Assembly: GCF_019459305.1 (NCBI RefSeq)
Contig: NZ_JAIBES010000093.1
Span: forward strand, 1-62,705
Source of the DNA: Sphingopyxis sp.
GTDB lineage: Bacteria; Pseudomonadota; Alphaproteobacteria; Sphingomonadales; Sphingomonadaceae
Direction: 5' to 3'
DNA length: 62,705 bases
Shown here: positions 36,715-45,338 of the stretch, piece after piece
Numbering within the stretch: position 1 is the stretch's first letter
How the letters are laid out: each line of letters starts with the position of its first letter
Notes under the pieces: model-generated
The model's database searches: none
What the model was told of the DNA's origin: nothing
The model's input: the letters and a program-made list of their open reading frames with translations, nothing else
Translations under genes and position numbers: made by a program

Positions 36715-38436
36715 ATGACCTATCTTGCCGACCTGCGCCGCGAGCTGGATTTCATTCTCTTCGACTGGCTTGGCGAGGCCGATGACGGGACCGCCCGGCC
36801 GCTTCTCGATTTGTCGCAGCGGCTGGCCGGCGATCTTTTCGCGTCTCACTATCGCTTGGGCGATGAGCAGGAACCGCGGTTGATTGATGGCCGCGTGCGT
36901 GTGACGCCGGAATCGAAGCGAGCGATGGCTGCCTATGCCGAAGCCGGCCTGTTCGCGATGAGCTTCTCTCCCGCGGCGGGCGGCATGGGCCTTTCGCAGC
37001 TGCTCAGCGCCGCGTCCTATCTGATGTTCGCGACCGCCAATATCTCGACGGCTGCTTATATCCTGCTGACGTCGGCGAACGCGCGGCTGTTTGCGGCGTT
37101 CGGATCGCGCGCGCAGGTCGACGCATTTGCTCTCCCGCAGATCAAAGGGCGCTGGTTCGGGACGATGTGCCTGTCCGAGCCCGGAGCGGGCTCGAGCCTC
37201 GCCGATATAGCCGCGCGCGCACGAGCAGACGGCGAGGATGAGCTTGGCCCCCGATTTCGAATCACCGGTCAGAAAATGTGGATTTCGGGCGGCGAGCAGG
37301 ATGTCAGCGAAAATATCGTGCACCTCGTCCTTGCGAAGATCGTCGGCCCCGATGGCGAGGTCGGGCCAGGAACCTCGGGTATTTCGCTGTTTGCCGTCCC
37401 GCGAATCTTACCCGACGGCTCGCTGAACGATGTCAATGTGGCAGGTCTCAATCACAAGCTCGGCTATCGCGGAATCCCCAATTGCGCGCTCAATTTCGGC
37501 GAGGGCCTGCAATTGCCCGAGGGCGCGGCCGGGGCGATTGGCTGGCGTATCGGCGCCGAAGGGTCGGGGCTCCGCCAGATGTTCCAGATGATGAACGAAG
37601 CGCGCATCGGGGTCAGCCTCGGCGCGGCAGGGGTCGGATATCGCGCGTTTCGCCAGTCGCTTGGCTATGCGGGCGAGCGCATCCAGGGCAAGGGAACCGA
37701 AGGAAGCGGCAATGTTCCCATCCTCTCGCACCCCGATGTGCAGCGGATGCTGGCCGAACAAAAATATTATTGCGAGGCTGCGCTCGCGATGACGCTTTAT
37801 GCCGCGCGCCTTGCCGATAGCGGTGACCGCGACATGCTCGATCTTCTGACCCCCATCGTCAAAAGCTGGACGTCGAGCTTCACGCTGCGGGCCAATGACC
37901 AAGCGATCCAGATCCACGGCGGTTACGGCTACACCCGGGATTTCGATGTCGAACTCCTGTGGCGTGACAACCGCCTGAACCCGATCCACGAAGGCACGAA
38001 CGGAATTCAGGCCATCGACCTTCTCGAGCGCAAACTGCTGCGCGGCGGTAGCGCCCTCGAAAGGCTGCGCGGCCACATCGACGAGACAGCGGCGCGTGCC
38101 AGGCGCGACGAGGGCCTTGCACCGCTGGCCGGGAGCCTGCTGGCCGCATGGGCCGACGTCGAGCGCGCCATCGACGGTGCGCGCGCAGCGGGCCTGCGCC
38201 AGCGGCTGTTCGGGGCAAGCGCCTTGCTGGACGCGATAGGCCATGTCGTGGCGGGCTGGCTTCTGCTCGATCAGCTCGCCGACCGAAGCATTGCGGGCGA
38301 CGATCCCCATCTGGATGGGAAACGACGCTCATGCGCACTCTTCTATGCCATCGAGTTCCCCAAGCTTGCTGCCTGGCTGTCGATAGTCGGTCACGAGGAT
38401 ATCCATCACCTCGCGAATATGGCGCATGAATTCTAG
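36715..38436 (+). CDS. Acyl-CoA dehydrogenase
   Basis: The 573-residue flavoprotein is of the longer FadE/AidB-type length (about 570-600) with a C-terminal extra domain. The FAD/substrate region has CLSEPGAGSSLADI and the strand KMWISGGEQD. Domain 3 carries HGGYGYTRDFDVELLWRD and the catalytic-Glu motif IHEGTNGIQ. It introduces an alpha,beta double bond into an acyl-CoA, passing electrons to ETF. It is third in the TonB-hydrolase-dehydrogenase operon and overlaps the convergent GntR gene by four bases. Together with the acyl-CoA ligase at 48444 it implies a CoA-thioester stage in the pathway. Confidence 0.92.
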   Translation: MTYLADLRRELDFILFDWLGEADDGTARPLLDLSQRLAGDLFASHYRLGDEQEPRLIDGRVRVTPESKRAMAAYAEAGLFAMSFSPAAGGMGLSQLLSAASYLMFATANISTAAYILLTSANARLFAAFGSRAQVDAFALPQIKGRWFGTMCLSEPGAGSSLADIAARARADGEDELGPRFRITGQKMWISGGEQDVSENIVHLVLAKIVGPDGEVGPGTSGISLFAVPRILPDGSLNDVNVAGLNHKLGYRGIPNCALNFGEGLQLPEGAAGAIGWRIGAEGSGLRQMFQMMNEARIGVSLGAAGVGYRAFRQSLGYAGERIQGKGTEGSGNVPILSHPDVQRMLAEQKYYCEAALAMTLYAARLADSGDRDMLDLLTPIVKSWTSSFTLRANDQAIQIHGGYGYTRDFDVELLWRDNRLNPIHEGTNGIQAIDLLERKLLRGGSALERLRGHIDETAARARRDEGLAPLAGSLLAAWADVERAIDGARAAGLRQRLFGASALLDAIGHVVAGWLLLDQLADRSIAGDDPHLDGKRRSCALFYAIEFPKLAAWLSIVGHEDIHHLANMAHEF

Positions 38437-39251
38437 GGATCGTCGGGTGTACCCGGCCCCGGGCCTCGCGGTTGTACAGTTTCAAGTAGGTCGATGATGA
38501 CATTGCCAGCGTCGGAGAGGTCGGCTTCGATCGCCGCCGCGACGCGGTCGGCGTCGCGCCTCCGCAAACCTTCGATAATCGCGTAGTGCGAATCCAGCGT
38601 AGAAGTGCCGAGATGGCTTTCGTAGATCATGTGCAGCACAGGGCCGGATCGCACCCAGACGTTTTCGACGAGGGCGAGCACATAAGGCATGTTCGCGGCA
38701 GCATAGAGGCTGAAATGCATCTGCTGATTATAGTTGAGAACCTGACGCCAGTTTTTCGACTGAACGATCCGCTCCTGCAGCCAGGCGATCTTGTCGATAT
38801 CCTCTACCTTGATCTGCGGCACGGCAGCACGGGCGAGCAGGACCTCGAGCTTCAGCCTGATTTCGAGGATCTCGGCATATTCCGCCGCGCTCGGTCGGGG
38901 GACGAAATAGGCACTCTTCATCGAGCTTTCGAGCGACCCATCGGATTCGAGTCGCTTCAATGCCTCGCGGACCGGCATCGTACTCACCCCCAATGAGGCC
39001 GCGATCGACCGGCTGCTGACCCGCGCGCCAGGTTGGATCGCGCCCGAAATCATCGCGCGACGGATCGTGTTGTAAACCTGCTTGTCGATCGGGCCACCGT
39101 CACAAAAGGTGAGCGCGTCGAGCTCGGGAGCTGGGATGGCGGCCCGGCCGGGGCGAGTCTTGATGTCACTCACATTCAATTTAATGATCGCAGAATCGCC
39201 TTTTCGGTCTTGCCGGATGTCCAATTTTTTCACATGAGATAGCGATAACAT
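38433..39251 (-). CDS. GntR family (FCD-type) regulator of the catabolic supercluster
   Basis: The 272-residue protein has an N-terminal extension of about 50 residues. The winged helix follows (about 53-115; SSRSIAASLGVSTMPVREAL, KRLESDGSL), then an FCD domain (about 125-250) with EILEIRLKLEVL and the metal/ligand helices around NQQMHFSLY. The start at ATG 39251 is the annotated frame limit. A GTG at 39230 is possible, and the extension is longer than in typical members. Its own promoter region contains box b (39272-39288), implying autoregulation. It is the only GntR regulator in the cluster and the best candidate to bind all six TGNGATCNCA boxes. Confidence 0.88.
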   Translation of the reverse strand: MLSLSHVKKLDIRQDRKGDSAIIKLNVSDIKTRPGRAAIPAPELDALTFCDGGPIDKQVYNTIRRAMISGAIQPGARVSSRSIAASLGVSTMPVREALKRLESDGSLESSMKSAYFVPRPSAAEYAEILEIRLKLEVLLARAAVPQIKVEDIDKIAWLQERIVQSKNWRQVLNYNQQMHFSLYAAANMPYVLALVENVWVRSGPVLHMIYESHLGTSTLDSHYAIIEGLRRRDADRVAAAIEADLSDAGNVIIDLLETVQPRGPGPGTPDDP

Positions 39252-39271
39252 GATGTCATTTCTCGGATATA

Positions 39272-39288
39272 TCTAAGATCGCACTATA
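39272..39288. promoter_or_regulatory. GntR box b (TCTAAGATCGCACTATA)
   Basis: It lies between the divergent GntR gene and the NTF2-like/NmrA operon. It matches the TGNGATCNCA core except for one base in the left half (TAAGATCGCA). A weaker related sequence, ATGAGATAGCGATAA, overlaps the first codons of the GntR gene near 39233-39247. Confidence 0.55.
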
Positions 39289-39352
39289 TGAACAGGACTT
39301 ATCGCAGGTTGGATAGGACTGCCGATATTTTTCTTGGAAGAAAGGACAATTG

Positions 39353-39796
39353 ATGGAAAAGGCCGCTGCAGAAACGCTGTTTCGTGCCGCGCTCGAGGCA
39401 TTGAAGCGCGGCGATACGAGGCCGTGGGTCGAGATGTTCGCCGACGACGGGGTGATGGAATTCCCGTTCGGCCTGCCGGGCTATCCGCCTGCCGTCGAGG
39501 GCAAGGCTCGGATCGCCGATTATCTTGACGACTATCCTGACAATCTCGCCATTTCCAAGATTCGCGAGCTGGTCTTCCATCATGCTGGGGACACGATGAT
39601 CGTCGAATTCTCGATCGAGGGCACGGCGGTGGCGACCGGGCGCCCGTATAACCAGGCCTATGTCAGCGTCATCTACTTCGCGGGCGACCAGATCAGGCGC
39701 TATCGCGATTATTGGAATCCCGTAACCGCGATCGAGGCACTGGGCGGCGTGGATGCGCTCGTGCATTTCGGAAAGAGCGGCACTCATGGCGCGTGA
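39353..39796 (+). CDS. NTF2-like/SnoaL-type small protein
   Basis: The 147-residue protein has a single cystatin-like NTF2 fold. It begins with the long helix AETLFRAALEALKRGDTRPW, followed by the strand MFADDGVMEFPFGLPG and the C-terminal sheet YVSVIYFAGDQIRRYRDYW. ATG 39353 is preceded by AAAGGA. Members act as isomerases, cyclases or hydratases on small organic substrates in a hydrophobic pocket. It overlaps the NmrA-like gene by 11 bp, so the two are translationally coupled. Within the cluster it could handle a ketone or enol intermediate (inference only). Confidence 0.8.
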   Translation: MEKAAAETLFRAALEALKRGDTRPWVEMFADDGVMEFPFGLPGYPPAVEGKARIADYLDDYPDNLAISKIRELVFHHAGDTMIVEFSIEGTAVATGRPYNQAYVSVIYFAGDQIRRYRDYWNPVTAIEALGGVDALVHFGKSGTHGA

Positions 39797-40634
39797 AACG
39801 GTACTGGTCACCGGTGGAACCGGCAAGACGGGCGGGAAGCTGGCCCGCCGCCTGCTCGAGGAAGGCCGCAGCGTCCGGATTGCATCGCGCTCCGGTGCCT
39901 CTCTCGACGGCGCGGAGGCCGCGGCGTTCGACTGGAGCGATGAGGGCACCCATGACGCGGCGCTCGCTTCGGTCGATCGTATCTATCTCGTCGCGCCCGT
40001 AGGCGTCGCCGACGTCCACACCCCGATGGCCAGGTTCATCGACCGGGCGCTGGTGAAGGGCGTCCGCCGTTTCGTACTCCTGAGTGCGTCGTCGATCGAA
40101 GAGGGTGGGGCTGCGATGGGCACGGTGCATCGCTATTTGCGGTCGCATGCTCCCGAATGGGCTGTTCTACGGCCCTCCTGGTTCATGCAGAATTTCTCCG
40201 AGGGCCAGCATCAACCGACGATTCGCGACGAAGGCCTGATCTATTCGGCGACCGCCGACGGGCGCGTTCCTTTCATCGATGCCGCCGATATCGCGGAATG
40301 TGCACTTCGCACGCTTTGCGATCCGCAGTCGCACGACTGCGCCTATATTCTCACGGGTCCTGAGGCGCTGTCGTACGCCGAGGCGGCTGCAATCATCGGC
40401 GAGGCTGCAGGCCATGAAGTCGCGCATCGTCGGCTGACCACGGCCGAACTTGCGCAGCGATGGGAGGAGGCCGGTCTCGAACCAGCTTATGCCGCGATCC
40501 TCGCCGGCATGGACGAGGCAATCGCAAACGGTTCCGAGGATCGCACCGCCGATTCGGTCCTCCAGATCACGGGACGCGCACCAAGAAATCTAGCCGATTT
40601 TGCCCAGTGCAATGCGGGGGCATGGAAAAAATGA
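39786..40634 (+). CDS. NmrA-like NAD(P)-binding (atypical SDR) protein
   Basis: The 282-residue protein starts at ATG 39786 (MARETVLVTGGTGKTGGKLA), overlapping the NTF2-like stop. The glycine-rich motif GGTGKTGG and the strand RIASRSG identify the NmrA/HSCARG type of atypical SDR. FVLLSASSIEEGG and WFMQNFSEG are family landmarks. The canonical YxxxK pair is absent. Such proteins reduce quinones/azo compounds or act as redox sensors; some are NAD(P)-dependent lyases. It is cotranscribed with the NTF2-like gene under GntR box b. Confidence 0.85.
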   Translation: MARETVLVTGGTGKTGGKLARRLLEEGRSVRIASRSGASLDGAEAAAFDWSDEGTHDAALASVDRIYLVAPVGVADVHTPMARFIDRALVKGVRRFVLLSASSIEEGGAAMGTVHRYLRSHAPEWAVLRPSWFMQNFSEGQHQPTIRDEGLIYSATADGRVPFIDAADIAECALRTLCDPQSHDCAYILTGPEALSYAEAAAIIGEAAGHEVAHRRLTTAELAQRWEEAGLEPAYAAILAGMDEAIANGSEDRTADSVLQITGRAPRNLADFAQCNAGAWKK

Positions 40635-40681
40635 AGCGGCTAGCCGTCGCTGATGATTTTGCTCTTGCAATTGCGCTATTC

Positions 40682-40691
40682 TGAGATCACA
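40682..40691. promoter_or_regulatory. GntR box c (TGAGATCACA)
   Basis: An exact TGNGATCNCA core lies in the 87-base gap between the NmrA-like gene and the core operon (SDR-SDR-BKACE-HyuA-HyuB-GFA), 31 bases before the first ATG. The placement suggests that the core operon has its own controlled promoter. Confidence 0.65.
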
Positions 40692-40721
40692 GTATTGAAA
40701 TAATCTTCGGAGGTGGTCGAC

Positions 40722-41486
40722 ATGTTCAAAGGAAAAACGGCGCTCGTTACGGGCGGTAGCTCCGGTATCGGCAAGGCAGTGTCGTTGCAGCTCGCGCGCG
40801 AAGGCGCGCATGTAGAAGTCGTCGCGAGCAGCGATATGGCGAAAGCCGAAGCGGTCGTGGCGGAAATCGCCGCTGCCGGCGGCTCGGCGACCCCGCATGT
40901 GGCCGATGTCCGCCGGCCCGACCATGTTGCTCAGCTCGTCGGAAATGTGGAAGGGCTCCGCGGCGGCATCGATATGCTTGTAACCGCGGCCGGGGTGTTC
41001 CAGCCGTCTCCGATCGGCGCGACCGACCTCGAGACGTTCGACCAGATGGTGGATACCAATTTTCGCTCGGCGTTTCTCTGCGTCAACGCGGTCGCGCCGG
41101 GCATGGCGGCGCGCGGCAGCGGCAAGATCGTCTGTTTCTCCTCGGTCGCGTCAGTGATCGGGGTCAAAGGCTTTTCCGCTTACTGCGCGACCAAGGCCGC
41201 TGTCTCGATGATGGTGCGCTCGCTCGCCATCGAGCTGGCGCCGCAGGGCATCAATATCAACGCGGTGGCGCCCGGCAACACGGCGACGCCGATGAACGCG
41301 GCAGTCCGCACGGATCCGGCGAACATCGCATTTCTCGAGGAAATGAAAAAGCGGACGCCCAGTCCGCAGGTGTTTTCCGATCCCGAGGATATCGCCGGCC
41401 TGGTGCTGTTCCTCCTCTCCCACAGGGCGCGCGCGATGCACGGTTCGACCGTGCTCATGGACGAAGGGCTTTCGGCCGGAATCTGA
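40722..41486 (+). CDS. Short-chain dehydrogenase/reductase, first gene of the core operon
   Basis: A 254-residue classical SDR starting at ATG 40722 (MFKGKTALVTGGSSGIG), with GGAGG eight bases before it. The cofactor motif is TGGSSGIG, the active-site Ser is in VCFSSVASV and the YxxxK motif is YCATK. The C-terminal substrate loop is followed by the conserved GSTVLMDEG. It is the first of six tightly spaced genes. It most likely oxidises a secondary alcohol to a ketone, or the reverse, using NAD(P); the substrate is unknown. Confidence 0.9.
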   Translation: MFKGKTALVTGGSSGIGKAVSLQLAREGAHVEVVASSDMAKAEAVVAEIAAAGGSATPHVADVRRPDHVAQLVGNVEGLRGGIDMLVTAAGVFQPSPIGATDLETFDQMVDTNFRSAFLCVNAVAPGMAARGSGKIVCFSSVASVIGVKGFSAYCATKAAVSMMVRSLAIELAPQGININAVAPGNTATPMNAAVRTDPANIAFLEEMKKRTPSPQVFSDPEDIAGLVLFLLSHRARAMHGSTVLMDEGLSAGI

Positions 41487-41532
41487 CCGGTCGCGATGAT
41501 TTGCGGCGCGGAAGCGACGCAGGAGACAGGGT

Positions 41533-42318
41533 TTGCGAAGAGAAGTCGGAAACGTTTCGGACCGGAACGTCATCATCAGCGGCGGGGCCGGTGGCGCCGG
41601 GCGTGTCATCGCGGCGCGGTTTGCCGATGCGGGGGCGCATGTAACGGTTGGCGACAGCGATCCGGCCGCGACCCAGGATTTCGCGCGCGAACGGCCGGAC
41701 ATTCTGTGCAAGGCGATGGACGCTGGCGACGAGACGGCGGTAGATGCCCTTTTTTCGCTTGCCGAGGATCGTTTCGGTCCGGTCGACGTCCTCATCAACA
41801 ATGTCGGCATCGCTGGTCCGACGGCTGCCGTCGAAGATGTCAGCCTTGTCGATTGGGATCGGTCCTTGCGCGTCAATCTGACGAGCCAGTTCCTCTTCGT
41901 GCGCCGCGCAGTTCCGAAAATGAAGTCCCTTGGACGGGGCGTGATCCTCAACACGTCGTCGGGGAGCGCAAAGACGGGCCTGCCGCTGCGCCTTCCCTAC
42001 GTCGTCACCAAGGGCGCGGTCCTTTCGATGACGATGAATCTCGCGCGCGAACTCGGGCCCAGCGGGATCCGGGTCAATGCAATCCTGCCAGGCGCTATTC
42101 GCGGCGACCGGATCCAGCGCGTGATCGACGCAAAGGCGGAGGCGCTCGGCGTCACCCCCGCGGAATATGAGACGACCCTTCTACGCTATGTATCGCTGCG
42201 CACGATGGTCGAACCCGACGATCTTGCCGACATGGCGATCTTCCTCGCCTCGGACCAAGGAAAACGGATCACCGGCCAGATGATCGGGGTCGATGGCAAT
42301 ATAGAATATGAGGAGTGA
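41533..42318 (+). CDS. Short-chain dehydrogenase/reductase, second gene of the core operon
   Basis: The 261-residue SDR starts at TTG 41533, with AGGAG seven bases upstream and no better start in frame. The cofactor motif ISGGAGGAGRVIA has an unusual alanine-rich spacing. It has the NN-x-G element NNVGIAGP, the Ser in NTSSGSAK and a YVVTK active-site pair. It is 46 bp after the first SDR and 9 bp before the BKACE gene. It may act on a different enantiomer or a later intermediate than the first SDR. The two are related but clearly not identical. Confidence 0.88.
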   Translation: MRREVGNVSDRNVIISGGAGGAGRVIAARFADAGAHVTVGDSDPAATQDFARERPDILCKAMDAGDETAVDALFSLAEDRFGPVDVLINNVGIAGPTAAVEDVSLVDWDRSLRVNLTSQFLFVRRAVPKMKSLGRGVILNTSSGSAKTGLPLRLPYVVTKGAVLSMTMNLARELGPSGIRVNAILPGAIRGDRIQRVIDAKAEALGVTPAEYETTLLRYVSLRTMVEPDDLADMAIFLASDQGKRITGQMIGVDGNIEYEE

Positions 42319-42327
42319 GGGTACGTC

Positions 42328-43254
42328 ATGAGCAAAGTCATCATCACCTGCGCCGTGACCGGCGGCCTCCATACCCCGACCATGTCGCCGCACCTCCCGA
42401 TCACGCCGACCGAAATCGCCGAGGCCGCTATCGGTGCGGCCGAAGCCGGCGCCGCGATCATCCATCTGCATGCGCGCAATCCCGAGAACGGACGGCCCGT
42501 ACAGGATCCCGACCTTTTCATGCAGTTCATGCCGCGCATCAAGCAGGCGACCAACGCGGTGCTCAACGTGACCACCGGCGGCGGGCTCGGCATGACACTC
42601 GACGAGCGCCTGCGGCCGGCGCATCGCGCGAAGCCCGAGGTCTGCAGCCTCAACATGGGCACGATGAATTTCTGCGCGTTCGAGCTGGCGGAAAAGTACA
42701 AGGAATGGCGGTTCGACTGGGAGAAGGATTATCTCGCCAGCACCAAGGACCTGATCTACGCCAATACCTATGCGATGCTCGAGCGGATCATGGTCGACGT
42801 GGGGCAGGCCTATGGCACGCGCTTCGAATTCGAATGCTTCGATCTCAGCCACCTAGAGGCAGTCAAATATTTCGCCGACAAGGGGCTGATCAAGCCGCCA
42901 TTCCTCATCCAGGGCATTTTCGGCGTCATGGGGGGGATGGGCGCGACGATTGAAAATCTGGTCCATTTCAAGAATACTGCCGATCGTCTGTTCGGCGGCG
43001 ATTATCAGTTCTCCTGCTTCGCGGTCGGCCGTCAGCAGATGCACTTTCTGACGGTGGGGGCGATCATGGGAGGATCGGTCCGCGTGGGACTTGAGGATAG
43101 CGTCTATATCTCGCGCGGCGAGCTGGCGACGTCGAACGCGCAGCAGGTGGAGAAGATCCGCCGCATCATCGAGGAGCTTGGCCTGGAAGTGGCAAGCCCC
43201 GACGAGGCGCGCGAAATGCTTGCGCTCAAGGGCGCCGATCGCGTCGATTTCTAA
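42328..43254 (+). CDS. Beta-keto acid cleavage enzyme (BKACE/Kce, DUF849)
   Basis: A 308-residue zinc TIM-barrel enzyme. The metal motif HLHAR (His46, His48) is at the position known for 3-keto-5-aminohexanoate cleavage enzyme, and the C-terminal VRVGLED supplies the metal-binding Glu. BKACEs condense a beta-keto acid with acetyl-CoA and split the product into acetoacetate plus a new acyl-CoA (established for the family). The specificity loop residues do not let me name the beta-keto acid. The gene lies 9 bp after an SDR and 14 bp before HyuA, in the middle of the core operon. Confidence 0.93.
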   Translation: MSKVIITCAVTGGLHTPTMSPHLPITPTEIAEAAIGAAEAGAAIIHLHARNPENGRPVQDPDLFMQFMPRIKQATNAVLNVTTGGGLGMTLDERLRPAHRAKPEVCSLNMGTMNFCAFELAEKYKEWRFDWEKDYLASTKDLIYANTYAMLERIMVDVGQAYGTRFEFECFDLSHLEAVKYFADKGLIKPPFLIQGIFGVMGGMGATIENLVHFKNTADRLFGGDYQFSCFAVGRQQMHFLTVGAIMGGSVRVGLEDSVYISRGELATSNAQQVEKIRRIIEELGLEVASPDEAREMLALKGADRVDF

Positions 43255-43268
43255 CGGGACCCAGATTC

Positions 43269-45338
43269 ATGCGCTTCGCTGTCGACACCGGAGGTACTTT
43301 TACCGATCTTATCGTGGAAGATGACGCCGGCATCTGCCGGATGTTCAAAGCCTCGACGACGCCGTCGGATCCGGTCAAGGGCGTGTTGGACGCGCTACAG
43401 GTCGCGGCGGACGGCATGGACCTGGATCGACGCGCCATGCTCGAAGGTGGCTCGTTGCTCATCCACGGCACGACGCATGCGATCAATGCGATCATTACCG
43501 GGCGGACGGCGAGGACGGCGCTGCTGACTTCCGAGGGGCATCCCGACGTGCTGATGCTGCGCGAAGGCGGCCGGGCCGAAGCCTTCAATTTCAACATCGG
43601 CTTCCCCGAACCCTATATTCCTCGATCGCTGACCTTCGAGGTGCCGGGCCGGCTTCGTCTCGATGGCGCCGAGCTGGCGCCGTTCGATGACGCCGCGGTG
43701 CTGGCGATCATCGAAAAACTGAAGGCGAAACAGGTTGAGGCGGTCGCGGTCTGCTTGCTGTGGTCGGTGGTGAACCCGGCGCATGAGGCGCGCGTCGGCG
43801 CACTTCTCGAGCAGCATTTGCCCGGCGTCCCCTACACCTTGTCGCACCGCCTGAACCCATCGCTACGCGAATTCCGCCGCGCCTCGTCGGCAGCTGTCGA
43901 CGCGTCGCTCAAGCCGCTGATGGGCCATTATATGAGCGGGCTGCAACAGCGGCTCGGCGATGCGGGCTTCAGCGGCCGCGTGCTCGTCATCACCTCGAAC
44001 GCGGGCGTGATTGACGCGCAGGATGCCGCCGAGGCACCGATCCATATCGTCAACTCGGGTCCGTCGATGGCGCCGGTGGCCGGGCGCTGGTTCTCGCAGA
44101 CCGACGAAGGCAACAGCAATGCCATCGTCGCCGATACGGGCGGGACAACATATGATGTCAGTCTCGTGCGCCGCGGGCAGATTCCGATGACCCGCGAAAC
44201 ATGGATCGGCGAACCCTATAGCGGCGTGATGCTCGGCTTTCCCTGGGTCGATGTCAAAAGCGTCGGCGCGGGTGGCGGTTCGATCGCGTGGGTCGACACG
44301 GGTGGTCTGCTCCATGTCGGGCCGCAGAGCGCGGGGGCGGTGCCGGGACCGGTGGCCTATGGTCGCGGCGGCGAGCTTCCCACGGTCACCGACGCGTCGG
44401 TGGCGCTCGGTCATCTCGATCCCGACTATTTTCTCGGCGGCACGATGACGCTCGACCGCGCCGGTGCGGAAGCCGCGATCCGCAAGCATGTCGCCGAGCC
44501 GCTCGGCAAGAGCGTCGCCGAGGCGGCGGACGCCATTCTCGCCATCGCGACCGAGAATATGGTCCAGGCGATCGTCGATATCACGGTCAATCAGGGCATC
44601 GACCCCCGCGAGGCGGTATTGATCGGCGGCGGCGGCGCAGCCGGCCTCAACTCGGTGCGCATCGCCCAGCGGCTTGGCTGCGGAACGCTCGTCATTCCGT
44701 CGGTCGGTGCGACATTATCGGCGGCGGGAGCCTTGATGTCCGACCTCAAGGCGGAATATCATGCGGCCTGTTTTGCAAGCACCGCCCGCTTCGATTTCGA
44801 CCGCGTCAACGCGGCCTTGGCCAGACTGCAGGCCAGCTGTGAGGAGTTTGGCGCGGCATCGGGAGCGATCCGGCAGCCGGTGATCCGTTTCAAGGCCGAG
44901 GCGCGCTACGATACGCAGGTCTGGGAAATCGAGGCGCCGGTACGCGGGCCGCGCTTTGCCGGTGACGTCGATGTTGCCGCCTTCGTCGGCGATTTTCATG
45001 CCGCGCACCGCGATCTTTTCGGCTTTGCCGACGAGGCGTCGCCCATCGAGATCGTCGGCTGGACGGCAAGCATTACCTGTCCGCTCCGCGACGCCGAGGG
45101 GCTCACGCTGCCCAGCAATGCCGTCGCCCAGACCGCCCGCACGCGAAACGCCTATTTTGCTGCGACGGGCTGGACCGACGTGCCCGTGCGCAGGTTCGAT
45201 GCGATGCACCCGGGAGAGGCCGTCGAAGGGCCGGCGTTACTGGAAAATGCGCTCACCACGGTGGTTATCGACCCGGGTGCTGTCGCCACCCGGCGAGCCA
45301 GCGGCGGTCTGTCGATTGCAATCGGAGAGAAGCAATGA
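43269..45338 (+). CDS. Hydantoinase A/ketone-carboxylase beta-type subunit (HyuA family)
   Basis: The 689-residue ATP-binding subunit has an ASKHA-type N-terminus (AVDTGGTFTDLIVEDD), GTTHAINAII, a second phosphate motif VADTGGTTYDVSLV and VLIGGGGAAGLN. Together with HyuB it forms ATP-dependent enzymes of the hydantoinase/5-oxoprolinase/acetone- and acetophenone-carboxylase superfamily. The overlap with HyuB (ATGA) indicates stoichiometric synthesis. Because the preceding gene is a beta-keto-acid cleavage enzyme, ketone carboxylation is an attractive alternative to lactam or hydantoin hydrolysis. The sequence alone does not decide this. Confidence 0.92.
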   Translation: MRFAVDTGGTFTDLIVEDDAGICRMFKASTTPSDPVKGVLDALQVAADGMDLDRRAMLEGGSLLIHGTTHAINAIITGRTARTALLTSEGHPDVLMLREGGRAEAFNFNIGFPEPYIPRSLTFEVPGRLRLDGAELAPFDDAAVLAIIEKLKAKQVEAVAVCLLWSVVNPAHEARVGALLEQHLPGVPYTLSHRLNPSLREFRRASSAAVDASLKPLMGHYMSGLQQRLGDAGFSGRVLVITSNAGVIDAQDAAEAPIHIVNSGPSMAPVAGRWFSQTDEGNSNAIVADTGGTTYDVSLVRRGQIPMTRETWIGEPYSGVMLGFPWVDVKSVGAGGGSIAWVDTGGLLHVGPQSAGAVPGPVAYGRGGELPTVTDASVALGHLDPDYFLGGTMTLDRAGAEAAIRKHVAEPLGKSVAEAADAILAIATENMVQAIVDITVNQGIDPREAVLIGGGGAAGLNSVRIAQRLGCGTLVIPSVGATLSAAGALMSDLKAEYHAACFASTARFDFDRVNAALARLQASCEEFGAASGAIRQPVIRFKAEARYDTQVWEIEAPVRGPRFAGDVDVAAFVGDFHAAHRDLFGFADEASPIEIVGWTASITCPLRDAEGLTLPSNAVAQTARTRNAYFAATGWTDVPVRRFDAMHPGEAVEGPALLENALTTVVIDPGAVATRRASGGLSIAIGEKQ

